Shown here: piece after piece, positions 53,090-64,000 of the stretch
How positions within the stretch are numbered: the first letter of the stretch is position 1
Layout of the letters: each line of letters begins with the position of its first letter
Source: Nannobrachium achirus
Lineage: Eukaryota > Chordata > Actinopteri > Myctophiformes > Myctophidae
Assembly: GCA_963921795.1 (NCBI GenBank)
Contig: OY997645.1
Location: 15,462,352 to 15,526,351, forward strand
Length of the DNA stretch: 64,000 nucleotides
Reading direction: 5' to 3'
Position numbers and translations under genes: made by a program
Notes under the pieces: model-generated
Databases searched by the model: none
Seen by the model: only the letters and a program-made list of their open reading frames with translations
Told to the model about the DNA's origin: nothing

Positions 53090-55540
53090 AACAACGATAT
53101 GCATGTGTACATATGCTAATGTTCTCTTTTTTTGCCCATTTGTGCACTCTTTCTTTTTCGTATTACCTATGCTGCTGCATTGTCTGAAGGAAGCCACGTT
53201 TTACTCCCATATACCTGTACAGATGTAACAATAAAGCACAACCTTGAACAGTGGATTGACAGAGAACATCCTCCTTTCGATCTGTTAGGCCATTCTGTGT
53301 TCCCACAATGCATTTTCACACGTACGTATGGTTGCCATTACATCAACCTGATTCATATTTCTATGAATCACAGGTGTGAACTTTGCAGTACATCTTCAGC
53401 TGTGTTTCAGAGACTTACCAGAGTCTGTTACTTGAACATCTACAGTATAAGGCTAAATAAATGGCAAAAATGTTGATATCTTCATCTTCTTTCGTGTATC
53501 ATCGTCCTTGATGATTGGTTGACGACATTTTATTTCACAAGATTTCTTGTTATTTAGGGAGGCCATGGGGCTGGCTGTCGTCTTCTCATCCTTGCTGACA
53601 TCGGCTTAGCTAACTATTAATTTACGGAATGTCTGTCTGTCCGCTGTCTGTCTACAGTACTATATACCGGTATGACACTGGCCAGTTGTGTTCATATATA
53701 GACACTTGACACTTGCACCACGGTGGATTCACAGTGGATGCACTATAGGCAGCAAAATAATGAGTTTTGATCTTGAACTTTGAAAATTGCTTCAAAGCCA
53801 AACCAATCCCTACTAGATGATTTTGAAAATATTGACTCCCTTTAAGGCTATATAAAATTAAAAATATTTGATTTTTTTAACTATAATTTTTATCCCACAA
53901 TTTTGTAACCCATTTTTTCCACCCAGTGCCAATTGCCTAAGCTATGTAATCCTGCATCCTTCTATGCATGAGTAACCCAAGTTGTTTCTTTTCACCTGAC
54001 AGTATTTCTGTCCCAGCTTTAACGGGATAAAGCAGGCTTCTTGTTTCTCTGTCAGGGTGTGATGTGCATATCCCTGACATTTTGCTCTCAGCCTCCAGAA
54101 GGTGAGGTGAGCGTCAAGCGGCACAAAGCATTTTGAGTGATGGCTTGCATCCCGAGGTGAGACGTGTCTCCTTCCATGGCTGTCATCTCTCATGAGATGA
54201 CATTGACAGGCAGTAATCTGCCGCGTATGAGTGGTTACGGTTTGAGGAACATGGAAATGAGTTTACTGTGTCTCGAGGCCTCTTGCAAAGTCTCCAGATC
54301 TCAACCCCTATGTTCATAGTACAGTATGGCGTTGATGTCGGGTCAAAAAGTAAAAAAACATTACTTTTCAGGAAATGGAAAAAGAGAAAATGTTTCGATG
54401 GATACAGTGTAGTTATTATTTAGTCACAAGCTCTTGTTAATACGTTTTATTGTTTAAATATTCATAAAAAACCCACAGACAGACCCCATAGAGACAAGAG
54501 CAGATACAAGCTTGTAGCGCAATGTGAAAATATACTAGCGCATTAACTTCGAAAAAAGAAAAAACTAACAATGAAATATGGAGATTCCAAGGTACAGTGT
54601 CTGCCCAACATGGGCCATGGTGGGAGAACGTCAATAATTAGCTACCGTCCTTGTTAGAAGAAACAACGGTTGATACAGTACATCTAAATACAACAACTGC
54701 TGTGTCAATAGAATATATTAAGGTCACGGTACTAATTTGGAGTACTGCTACTGGGTCTTGCAAACACACAAAGTAATTTCATGCTTTCCCAATGTTTTAC
54801 CTACTCTACGGTCGTACATATTTTTCTTTTGAAAGTGGTTACCAATGGTTACAGGAAGCCATGCTGGAAGAAAGAGAACTGTTAGCCTACAAACATATTG
54901 TGCAAGACCTCTATTACACTATGGTAAAATCTAGAAATAAAAGACTATCACTGAACCATAACACAAAGAAAACGTGCATCGTGGAAAGAATCATAACGTT
55001 ATTGCATGTGTTAAACCATGTGTGGCACGCACACAGCATATACAAACACATTGCACATGTGTGTGCATACACACTACACAAACCACATATCCACACATCC
55101 ATGCACACTTAAACAATATAAGACACACAATGAAAGAACAGAACAGAAAAAGCTATGCAAAGACTGTTTCATTGCTCTGTGTTTTTCAAACGGTGTTGAC
55201 AGCCAACAACAGCACATCCCGGCATTGCGTTAGGGGCTGGAAAGACCCCTGCAGTTCATGCCTTTGATGTGGGGCAGCATTTGTGGGCAGCCCGCTGATA
55301 CAGATATTGATCGCTGCGTATACCAGTATCTTTCCCACTGGCTTCAATCTCTTTCCCTCTCTTGTCCTCTCAGCTTAATCTCGATATTGATATTTTTTGG
55401 AAGGAGAAAAGGGAGACATATGCCGCAGATTTGGATTAAAAAAGAAATATATATATATATATTTTTTATGATTCCTCAAGCCTCCTTTATAATAGGAATG
55501 GATTGGGTTTTTCTTGGACTGCAACTGCTTGCTGTGATTT
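53090..55540. other. No gene seen; longest stretch with few repeats
   Basis: The most unique-looking part of the window. Frames at 53132-53476, 54792-55112 and 54974-55267 are 90-114 codons but show no domain, and they overlap frames on the other strand. A weak module trace (AGCAGATACAAGCTTGTAGC) lies at about 54500. I cannot exclude small exons. Confidence 0.4.
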
Positions 55541-55544
55541 AAAC

Positions 55545-55860
55545 CAGTGATTCTCAACCTTTTCTGAATGAGGGCCAACTTGACCATCTCAAAAGTGTTT
55601 TTAGAGCAAATTTTCAGAGCACGTTTATTTTAATAACTAATCAAATCGATTGTGTTTCGGCTTGGATCAGTGGAACTAACACAGTATTCCCATATCGGTG
55701 TATATCATTTTTCAAGGTTTTAAAGGAAGAAAATTATAGGCCTATTATCATTAAAGCCTATTGTTCTGCCAATTATTGCAGGGCCCGCTTGCAATACGGC
55801 CCAAACGTGGGCCGTATTGTATTGGTCCTGGTCCCTGGCCCACAGGTTGATAATCATCTG
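55545..55860. mobile_element. hAT MITE (CAGTGATTCTCAACC type)
   Basis: Ends CAGTGATTCTCAACCTTTTC and the inverse of CAGGTTGATAATCATCTG; flanking octamers ATTTAAAC and ATTTAGAT match 6 of 8. Interior GGCCCAAACGTGGGCC is palindromic. Confidence 0.75.
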
Positions 55861-56419
55861 ATTTAGATTTTATAAGTGGCAACAGCACTGTGTTTGCTGT
55901 GTGTGTCTCTGTGCGTGTGCGCGCACAAAGCGTTGACTTGTACAAACATGGCCTCCCTCCACTGTTACCTCTCGCCAACATTTGGGTTTAATTAACGTTA
56001 CCTTTCCCTTCGCTGTCAGAACCTGACCGGCGTCCCATTTCATTAACATTTCACTTGGCAGGGCTAATTCTCTCACCACAGTTCTGCATCAGAGGACTAC
56101 ATTTCTAATCCCCTTCCCCCCCCATTCATGGTTATCTGGCGTGTCCGTCCACTGGGAGTTGGACAGAATGAATGTTTATTCACCATGTACTGTAGTGGTT
56201 CTACCATGTCGCTCGCTCTCGCAGGGCCAGTCCAGAGATTAATGCAGAATCCTAATCACGTTATTGCCAAGTGTGAGGCTGCTACAAGGAGACATAGACA
56301 ACATACACATCGTATTTTAGGATTCACACGCAAAGGGATTGCAGAACATGACGTAAAATATTGCATAATATGTCGTTGTTTTGAACATGACGTAAAATAT
56401 TGCATAATATGTTGTTGCT
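55861..56419. other. No gene seen
   Basis: Unclassified, except for a near-direct repeat AACATGACGTAAAATATTGC at 56345 and 56386. Confidence 0.4.
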
Positions 56420-56500
56420 GTCGGGCCGAAACCTTGTATCTCCATATTTCAACTTTTTCCCCCCCATTGTACAACAGCATCACACACAATTAGAAGCTCT
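56420..56500. mobile_element. Left end of a GTCGGGCAGAAACC-family MITE
   Basis: GTCGGGCCGAAACCTTGTAT then CTCCATATTTCAACTTTTT; the remainder is missing. Confidence 0.6.
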
Positions 56501-56542
56501 CTAGAACCTCACAAGGTGTCTAACGCGACATGTGAGCTTGTT

Positions 56543-56581
56543 GCGACCGTCAGGTCACAAGTTACTATGAAAAGCTCCACC

Positions 56582-56640
<59 letters not shown>

Positions 56641-57019
56641 CGTCCGTCCGTCTGTCCATCCGTCCGCCACGTCACACTTTTGCCCTACTCGTATCTCCGG
56701 CACCGTTGACCCTATCCATGCCAAACTTTGCACACACACTCCTTGGATGGCAACTCACAACCTCCACCTCTCGTTTCTCACATGCCCCTCTTCTAGAGAC
56801 ACCATGAGGCAGATTTTAGCAAAACACATTTTTGGACACTGCTCCTACAGATTTTGCCCTAAAATCACACAATGCGGTACACAGTGTCTCTAAAGTCATG
56901 TCATCAACATGGATCTGTCCCATTTCCCATATTCCCTCCTGATTGGCTACGATTGCCTTCTAAGGTTTCTGTATGCGACCTGTCGGTCGCTTATCTCCTG
57001 ATTAGGTAGTCTTACTGGT
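56543..57019. mobile_element. GCGACCGTCAGG-family element, short form
   Basis: GCGACCGTCAGGTCACAAGT, a CTGT tract at 56582-56640, CATGCCAAACTTTGCACACA, ACATTTTTGGACACTGCTCC, and the end GACCTGTCGGTCGCTTATCT ... TCTTACTGGT. Confidence 0.88.
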
Positions 57020-58241
57020 AGATAAGCTATTTTTGAAGAACTCCATAACAACCAGGGTCTCTGGCTCCCCAGGCTCTAATCTAACTAAGTTATGGTCATG
57101 CCACATAGTTTGCAGTTAGTTACTGTACAGTAGGTGTTGTGCTGCAGCAAGATATTGTGCAGTGCAAAGAGCACAAAACATGTCACAATTGTTCACAAAG
57201 CGTATGTTTTTACATTGTTATTAAACAAATATGGATGATAAATCCATAACCAGAAGATTTATATCACACCGAAATAAGACTCAGAGACAGGCCACTGAGG
57301 CCAGGACTATATTCATAAATTGTTGTATTGAGAGAGCAGACAGGAGGACAAACAGACAGCATAGAATTCCATAGTTGCAGCTTTCTCTCTCTCTCTCCAA
57401 GATGGAGGTTAGACATTTGTATATAAAATAATACACTATGACTTTTTGATTGGTTCCTTGACACACGTAGGGTCCTCACTGGTAAGCTACAGTATAACCC
57501 AAACATGATCTCGTAGTCATGGTAACCAGAGTCGCAATGACCTGTAAATCAAAACAGTTCACAGAATATAACGTCATGGTCATATGAGCCTCATACACCG
57601 AAATAAATTATCCATCAGACATAATAACTGGGATCATCAATCAGTAATGTGCCGGGCTAAGGTATAATCAAGTCATCAAAATGCTGAACTTTGGTTCTAA
57701 TGTGAACTTCCTTCTATATTATATAACATCGCTGTCTCATTATGTCCAAAACTGTTAAGAGACTTTTCAGGAAATGGTGAAAAAAATAACCTGTGTTCCA
57801 ATGGATCCATTGTTGTTATTTTTGGCCCAGGATCTTGTTAATACTTTTCATTGGTTCAATATAACAGGCTTAACTACTTTCACTTTCATTATAAAGACAA
57901 AAAAAGCTAAAAATTGCGGATCTACCGTTGGTGCCCTATTTCACCCAGGTTTTTTCATCTCACTCACTTCACACAGTCTACTGTCTTCACACATTTAGGA
58001 AAACATAGGCATACACATAGCATAAACATTAACAGAAACTATATAGGCTACTTACCATTGACCATTTGGAATACAAGACAGTAATAAGGCAGCAAATCAC
58101 AACTGCCCCTTAGTAGAGGACAGTGGAAAATCACAGTATGAGTGACATGAGTGATCTGGGCAGCTTGACCCAGGAAATGTGCCAATCTCAATAGGCACCA
58201 ACGGTATAAGGAGGTAGGGCATCAATTTACACAAAAAATAA

Positions 58242-58245
<4 letters not shown>
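57020..58245. other. No gene seen
   Basis: Unclassified. A CT tract is at 57384-57398. Confidence 0.4.

Positions 58246-58246
<1 letters not shown>

Positions 58247-58314
<68 letters not shown>
58247..58314. repeat. TA microsatellite
   Basis: Uninterrupted TA tract; the frame of alternating I/Y residues over it is an artefact. Confidence 0.96.
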
Positions 58315-58317
<3 letters not shown>

Positions 58318-58386
58318 TATATGTGGAGGAGAGAGTCGCAGCCCCAGCCTGAAGCCTCAAAAGTCTAGTATCTGCTCTCGTTCCAT

Positions 58387-58480
58387 AGGGATATCCCTTT
58401 GGAGTGATGGTTAAGATATTGGACTTTCACGCGGGAGACCTGGGTTCGAAGCCGGGTGGGGAGGTTCGGATCACTTCCGT
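58387..58480 (+). repeat. tRNA-Glu-like repeat (SINE head)
   Basis: AGGGATATCCCTTTGGAGTG, ATGGTTAAGATATTGGACTT, TCACGCGGGAGACCTGGGTT and CGAAGCC follow tRNA order with an A-box-like and a good B-box (GGTTCGAAGCC). The stem pairing of the acceptor arm is not convincing, and related copies exist at 2 kb and 47.9 kb, so it is a repeat rather than a working tRNA gene. Confidence 0.65.
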
Positions 58481-58703
58481 TACATATATATATGAAACAT
58501 GGAGATACAAGGTTTCTGCCGGAAAGGAACAGATAAGAGACACTTCCTTGCTGAGCACAGTCCGCCTCTTAGCTTCTTACTGCTGTCCGACTCAATTAAG
58601 GACCAAGTACAAAGAGGAAGTGACAGCTCACTTTTCTTTCAGAGCAAAAACAAGATGGGGGCTAATAACAGCATGCAACTTCCCTGTGGCCTGATCTATG
58701 GCC

Positions 58704-58800
58704 GTGTTTCTCAAATGGGGGTACGTGTACCACTAGGGGTACGTGGGGGTACTGCAGGGGGTACGTGAGAAAAAAAACTTGAAAATGGAAATATGTATTT
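58704..58800. mobile_element. Single hAT-like end (TTTCTCAAATGGGGGTACGTG)
   Basis: GTGTTTCTCAAATGGGGGTA then GTACGTGTACCACTAGGGGTACGTG-type words are a common fish hAT terminus. No opposite end is seen; GTGGTTCTGAAAGTGGGGTC at 59906 may be one. Confidence 0.5.
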
Positions 58801-58903
58801 TAGTGTTATGGTAAATGATAAAATTCACAGGTGAGCAAGTGTAAACCTGCTCATGTGTAGATTGTTAAACCAAATTACATCAATACTTTCATTAGTACAA
58901 CTG

Positions 58904-59589
58904 TTAACTCATCTGGTGCCGATCCCGAACTAGTTCGGCTTTATTTCAATCCAATACAATCTTTTTTTTATTAATTCACTTACCCCGAGCTGCTTGTAGA
59001 GTCGTGGGTGGTCCTGGCTCGCTAGCCGCTAGCCAGCTAGCCGTTCTACTCTGTCCAACGATATATTCCATTAAAAATGGTTTAAAATACATTTTTGAGC
59101 TCCCCAATGTTCACCCGATGTTCGGCGCCGCTTCCGATGAGTACACGAGTGTGCCGATCCCGAAGTAGTTCGGCTTTATTTAATTAAATGAATAAAATGA
59201 TAAGAGGCCTTCTGAAGCCTGGCCTGATTTTTCTAGCTACTAGCCGAAAGCTAGCAACCTCCCGGCCGCCCGTAATTTGCGAACGCAATCGCCAATCTCC
59301 GCCTAATCCAATGAAAGACCGCATCTTTAAAGGCTTATATCTCTTTTTTGTGTTTTAGGGAAGCGGCGCGAGGTTTATTTACGGCGAAATCGCCCAAAAA
59401 TGATCTTTTAGATGACAAAATGGGAATAGCCATTCTGTTAGCATCTTCATCCGGGACATTTCCATGCCGTGCATGAACGTGAGCACGTCAGGTCCTGGAA
59501 GGTGAAGTCCTGGAAGCTAAAGCGCTCGCCTATGAGAGATGCGCTGGCATTCTTTGGCCCCTAGAGGGCGCTGGCACTCAAAGAGTTAA
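58904..59589. mobile_element. TTAA-flanked element with CCGAACTAGTTCGG words
   Basis: It starts TTAACTCATCTGGTGCC and ends GGCACTCAAAGAGTTAA, inverse with some changes, with TTAA at both borders. GTGCCGATCCCGAACTAGTT at 58918 recurs as GTGCCGATCCCGAAGTAGTT at 59151. The interior is CG-rich compared with the flanks. No frame is recognised. Confidence 0.75.
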
Positions 59590-59599
59590 TAGAAAGCAA

Positions 59600-59660
59600 G
59601 CACGCACGCACGCACATACACACGCGCACACACACACACGCACACACGCACACACACACA
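59600..59660. repeat. CA/CG-rich microsatellite
   Basis: Imperfect CACACGCA tract. Confidence 0.85.
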
Positions 59661-60684
59661 GAGACGCCATAACAAAAGAGAGAATAGGTGTAATAGCCAT
59701 TTACACCTAGTGCTATTATGTGCTATTATGCTTCACCAAGTTTCCATTCATTACCGTAATTAAAATAGTTAGCAATCATCCCATTGTGATAAGACCAATA
59801 ATTACTCTATAGGCTAGTCTATTTTGTGACAATGATTGATCCATCGGTCCCACTAGCCAGTCCATTTGTCACATCCATCCATCCATCATCACTGTGTATA
59901 TAGCAGTGGTTCTGAAAGTGGGGTCATTGAGAGTCCCCAGCTAAATGAGTTAATCAAAGTCTAAATCAGTTTAACCAATTTAACCCCTATTGCCTATTTA
60001 ATAATAGGTGATCACACATCGTGAGCTTCAAAAAGCCTTGAAAAAAGGCGAACATTTTGGAATATCCTATTCCTGAAACCATTTTATCATCACAAGTCTT
60101 ATATGCGGCCAAACACATACAGTATTAATGTGTGTCCTTGACATATACATGCATGAGAACAACTGAGTTATAGAACGCAAAGAGTCTGTATATACGCAGC
60201 TCAGCGTTGACAAGTTCCAGACAACCCCTCAATATCCAGAAGAGACAAGTGACATGCCTGATGCTGCTTTGTCTCAATCACTCCTGCCAATGAAGGTCGG
60301 CGCGGGCCATGGGGATTTTCATCCGGGCTAATTTAGACCTCCCGGTAATGTGCGACTTATCGTCAGTCAAATATTTGCTTGCAGATGCTGTCAGTGCGAG
60401 TGAGAGGAGCTCTTGGATGATTAGAGTCAGCTGTCTCTGCAGGCCAGTCTGTTTGCTCTATACTCATGGGAAGTCCCTGTACACACAAGCCAATAATGGT
60501 TGGAGGGGAGAGCAAACCCAACTGTCTGCTCTGGGAAGACAGTCGGGTTGGGAGTTGGCTGAATTCATTTGGCGGAGGGGAAGCACATCCCATGGCTGAG
60601 ATTATTGCCGCCAGAATCTGGACACAGAGATGAGATGCACTTGTTTGTGATACGCTCGCACGACATGCACGCATTTGTCTAAGT
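59661..60684. other. No gene seen
   Basis: Unclassified. The frame at 60309-60599 overlaps one on the other strand and has no motif. Confidence 0.4.
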
Positions 60685-61434
60685 CAGTGGTTCTCAATAG
60701 GGGTGTAACGATATAGTAACTGAATCAAAAAATCGTTTTTAATTTGCAATGATCTACTATATCAATATGCAAATGCAAATATCGCACCGTTTGCCTCTGT
60801 ATAACTTATCGTATCGTTTGAAATGCAAATAATCGGTATCGAATTGTTTTGCAATGCAAATAATCTATTGTATGGAAACTAAGTATTTGTGCCTTGTATT
60901 TAGCAATTTTAAGAGGGAAAGTGAAAAAGAGGGGTTTAATTACTGTTCCATTCCAGGTACTCTTGGTCGATAAATGTGTGTAATCTCTGTGTTCATGTCA
61001 AGGTGCGGGTTTGTCCATATGTGTTGAAATATAATGTCCATATATTTGTTAAAGAATCACAGTGTTTACTTGTGTGTATCGTATCGTCAACCATGTATCG
61101 TGATACGAATCGTATCGTTGTTAAAATGTATCGTTACACCCCTAGTTCTCAACCATATCTTGATCAGGGGGCCTACTTCAATATCTAGAAGGCATGGCCC
61201 ACCCATCTGACCACTTATCGGGCTGCTGTTAAGTGATCAGATGGGTGGGCCACAGGCATTTTCATAGCATGTTTATTTTAATGATCAATCAATCAACGAA
61301 CTAACTCAGCATATTACATTTTGTTCTTCTTTTTCATAATAAGCACTAAAGATCTTGCGAATTAATTGGGTGGCTGGCTTGCGATATGCCCACGGCCCAC
61401 CCGTGGTCCCCGGGCCACAGGTTGGGAACCGCTG
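60685..61434. mobile_element. hAT MITE (CAGTGGTTCTCAA type) split by another hAT MITE
   Basis: Ends CAGTGGTTCTCAA and the inverse of GGTTGGGAACCGCTG; outer flanks GTCTAAGT (60677-60684) and CTCTAAGT (61435-61442) match 7 of 8. The insertion at 60698-61144 sits within its left terminal repeat. Confidence 0.9.
60698..61144. mobile_element. Nested hAT MITE (TAGGGGTGTAACGATA type)
   Basis: Ends TAGGGGTGTAACGATATAGT and the inverse of ATCGTTACACCCCTA; GTTCTCAA is duplicated exactly (60690-60697 and 61145-61152). The interior has many ATCG/CGAT words (CGTATCGTTTGAAATGC, GTATCGTGATACG). Confidence 0.94.
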
Positions 61435-61508
61435 CTCTAAGTATATGCTAAGTGCAGTCTCCAGCGACTCAGTAGACAGTCCATTTATTCAGTACTACGT
61501 ATGTTGTA

Positions 61509-61581
<73 letters not shown>
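61509..61581. repeat. GA microsatellite
   Basis: GA tract with AAAG interruptions; frames over it are ignored. Confidence 0.95.
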
Positions 61582-61582
<1 letters not shown>

Positions 61583-62204
61583 TGCGGTGCCTCGAAGAAG
61601 GATGGGATGAATGCTCTGCAACCTTTGCTCTGGAGACAAAACAGTGGGCTAGCAATGAGCTCCCACCAGTTTGATAAATCATTCATGGAGCCAGACCGAT
61701 GCATTTAGCGCTAGAGCACTCTGTCCAAAGACCCCCCTGTGGGCGACTTCATTTGTTTAGCTCGGCTTCTGGAGAAGCCCTCATATTGTACAGTAAGATA
61801 AGAGCTATTTAAGGAGCAACGTGGACAGACTACTACAGTACTACTACTACGCTACGGTGACCAGATGTCCCGGTTTGGCCGCGCTTGTCCCAGTTTCATG
61901 CTGGGTGTCCCTAGTCCTTCTCTGTAAAACACACACACACAAAAAAAATCAACATTCACTGCCAAATTGTCCTGGTTTTCACCACAATTGAAATAATAGC
62001 ACAGTTTTTGAGTGCTTACATAGATGTTCATCATGTTCTGTTCTGTTGAAAGGTGCTGTCTAGGTGTGCTGAGTGCTACAATAATTGTCTCACATCCTGA
62101 TGAGCACCATCATGCTTTAGCTACTGTACTTTTGTCCTTTGCCCAGTAATCATTTTTTGAACGGCTGTCTAGTCTAGTAAAAGAAAACATAGTCAAAGGA
62201 ATTG

Positions 62205-62441
62205 TTAAAGGGGCCACACCAAGCCTTTAAAAAATATATATTTTATAAAAATATTGGTCCATAATACGGTTTTATAGAGTTTTTAGCCTAAACAACCACT
62301 CAGATATTGACATTTCATGTTCTGTCTGTCTCTAATTCCAAGCCATTTCAGATGCAATACCAAAATGTCCTTTGTTGGCAACGGGCGTTGTCTTTACTTT
62401 GGGCTAAAATTGGAACGATACAGAGAAGATACCATGGCACC

Positions 62442-62474
<33 letters not shown>

Positions 62475-62742
62475 CACCACTTTACCTCATGGTTCCACCT
62501 CATATATATCTCAATAGAATATAGCCTCCCAAAAAGTACCGCCCCCTTCTCGAGGGGGCCCAATAGGAAATGAGCCCACTGCCTACCTAGGCTAAAGAGT
62601 ACCGTTCAGACACGCCCATTCAGAAAATCACTGAAATTAAAGGCAAGGCTTAGAGTTTTTTTTTTGGCTGGAAGAGACACTGGGAAGACTAAAAAACAAG
62701 AAAAAAAATCAAAATGTGAAATTCATGGTGCAGTCCCTTTAA
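62205..62742. mobile_element. TTAA-flanked MITE carrying U6 snRNA-derived arms
   Basis: Left end TTAAAGGGGCCACACCAAGC; right end, inverse of CATGGTGCAGTCCCTTTAA. TTAA borders fit piggyBac-like or Kolobok-like insertion. The centre contains the opposed U6 pieces at 62404-62474. Confidence 0.8.
62404..62474. ncRNA. Two opposed U6 snRNA fragments (not a complete gene)
   Basis: 62404-62430 reads CTAAAATTGGAACGATACAG then AGAAGAT, identical to vertebrate U6 nucleotides 25-51 including the ACAGAGA box. 62440-62474 is the inverse of U6 25-59 (to ATTAGCATGG). The nine bases between make a tight loop. The 5' stem, the U4-pairing region beyond nucleotide 59, and the 3' end are absent, and no U6 promoter is seen, so it is a captured fragment. 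Confidence 0.88.
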
Positions 62743-63172
62743 AAGTAGCGGAAACTGCAGATCTAGTACAAGCTCACAATATCGCTATCGGCTATTTTTG
62801 CTATGTAAACTGATTAAGGGTCTTTAAAATTGGGTTTTTGAAATATGGTCACCCTAACCGAACGTCAGTAGGATATGAGTGTGCGAGAGTGCAATGTTTC
62901 CCCCCTGTCACCTTTTAAAAGAAGACGGAGCGAGGGGGAGAAGTGTGTATGTGTGTGAACGTGTCTCCCTTTAAAAGGGAGGAGGACAAGGAGGAGATAT
63001 TGATTTATGGGCTCCTGCAGCGCTCCTCCCTCATTCATCACCCTGTCCCTGTGTGCAGGCAGCCGTCCCTCTGAACCCACCCACCCCGCCCCCCCCACAC
63101 CACCACGTGTTGCCAGATTTTGCCAGAGAAATAAGTAACGAGGTCTATGAAAACAAGACCAAAATAGAGAGA

Positions 63173-63367
63173 GGGCGAGTGCCAAAGTCCGGCCGGTAGT
63201 ACCTCGGACGGCCACTAGTAAATTCAGATGGCCTATCTATTCGACTGTACCGGCCGGCCGAATATAGCGCCGGCCGTTTGAATTTACTAGCGGCTGTCCG
63301 AGGTACTACCGGCCGGCCAGCCGAATATACCGGTCGGCCGTGGCCGGCCGGACTTTGGCACTCGCCC
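63173..63367. repeat. CCGGCCGG-rich long hairpin
   Basis: GGGCGAGTGCCAAAGTCCGG then CCGG at the left is the exact inverse of the right end. Inside, CGGACGGCCACTAGTAAATT and AATTTACTAGCGGCTGTCCG also oppose each other, and CCGGCCGG occurs several times. Arms span nearly the whole 195 bp. No coding sense. Confidence 0.85.
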
Positions 63368-63556
63368 TTACTGGCAAAATAAGTGACTAGGCCACATGGG
63401 CCCTTTAAACCTAGGCTACTGTATATATACATCAGCTATTTCCACCCCAAAAAATAATAACCTTGTGGAATATTTTTTAGACATTTTAACACTAATCTTG
63501 TATGGGGGTGCCTGGCACAACACATTGTCAGATGGGGGTCCATGGACAAATACATA

Positions 63557-64000
63557 TTAAAGGTCTTATGACATCAAATTTACATTTTTTTCATGTTTCC
63601 TGACCTCAATTACACCCTAAAAAAACGGACCTTTCAACATTCAGTGTTTTTTCTGTAATCTGTCGTTTTTTGAATAATTAGGCTCAGAAAGGTGAGCTCA
63701 TTTGTCTCTGGACGTAGACCTACGCATCATCATCCAGGGGAGGAAGTGGTTGTAGGGGAGAGTATAACCTTTGCTGTTACTTTACATTGTGTTTGCTTCG
63801 GTCCAATGCACCATATACCATTTACGATTCATCACTTTGGTTGTTGAGTTCACCCTCCCTTACAACCACATCCTCCCTTGGATGATGATGCGTACATCCA
63901 GAGGCAAATTAACTAAATTTTCTGAGCCTAGTAATTAAAAAAACTACAGATTGCAGAAAAACCACTGAATGTTGAAAGTTTTTTTTTTTTTTGTGTAATT
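63557..64000. mobile_element. TTAA MITE with long arms, cut by the window edge
   Basis: TTAAAGGTCTTATGACATCA is the left end of a common TTAA MITE. Two imperfect arms (AACATTCAGTGTTTTTTCTG, GCATCATCATCCAGGGGAGG and their inverses up to the window end) cover about 150 bp each. The right border lies beyond base 64000. Confidence 0.75.

Larger units (their letters stand above)
61854..62858. mobile_element. TACGGTGACCAGAT...ATGGTCACCCTA MITE, split by a TTAA element
   Basis: CTACGGTGACCAGATGTCCC at the left and GAAATATGGTCACCCTAAC at the right are the usual ends of a common fish MITE. The TTAA element 62205-62742 lies inside. A hairpin module trace (GCAGATCTAGTACAAGCTCA ... TCGGCTATTTTTGCTATG) is at 62755-62798. 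No target duplication is visible. Confidence 0.65.

Noticed and set aside
53090-55540. Frames of 90-114 codons in the repeat-poor stretch as genes
   Set aside because: No domain, overlapping frames on the other strand, and length expected by chance in AT-rich DNA.
58387-58480. Functional tRNA-Glu gene
   Set aside because: B-box is good but acceptor stem pairing is poor, and related copies at 2 kb and 47.9 kb show it is a dispersed repeat.
62404-62474. Intact U6 snRNA gene
   Set aside because: Only nucleotides 25-59 are present, in two opposed copies, with no 5' stem, 3' end or promoter.

Overview
This window looks like intergenic nuclear DNA from a spiny-rayed (teleost) fish. It holds dense short DNA transposons, tRNA-derived SINEs with fish-type tails, long CA/TG, TA and tetranucleotide microsatellites, an alpha-tubulin gene fragment, a C2H2 zinc-finger exon and a ZBED-type hAT transposon. 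Nothing has bacterial architecture. Apart from the zinc-finger exon and the transposase I found no long open frame that I can call a gene.

Layout. 1-8.9 kb: inverted-repeat elements, a TTAA-flanked MITE, hAT MITEs, a SINE, a 21-bp minisatellite, and the first member of a GCGACCGTCAGG-bounded family. 8.65-8.9 kb: an inverted-repeat element with telomere-like TTAGGG repeats inside. 8.93-12.7 kb: a nearly whole hAT transposon with BED finger and RNase-H-like transposase on the minus strand, cut near its C-terminus by a 788-bp foldback element. 12.7-24 kb: palindromes, microsatellites, nested hAT MITEs with clear 8-bp target duplications, and LINE scraps. 24.37-24.76 kb: a 5'-truncated alpha-tubulin copy. 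24.8-33.5 kb: mostly MITEs and unclassified DNA, with a SINE inside a MITE. 34-40.5 kb: sequences rich in CCATATATGG (CArG-like) motifs, an exon-like piece, a LINE 3' tail, and a C2H2 zinc-finger coding exon (minus strand, one frameshift) whose stop codon lies in the tail of another LINE. 41-64 kb: SINEs, microsatellites, more GCGACCGTCAGG elements with internal 130-bp tandem units, nested hAT MITEs, a TTAA MITE containing two opposed pieces of U6 snRNA, and a CCGGCCGG-rich hairpin.

The strongest unexplained signal runs across the whole window. A hairpin module of about 70 bp, with arms reading AATAGCAGATCTACAAGCTC, occurs at about 26 places. It sits inside at least six repeat families whose ends are otherwise unrelated. 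The second is the U6-derived hairpin at 62404-62474. No computation was run; all comparisons were made by eye, so identity values and edges are approximate.
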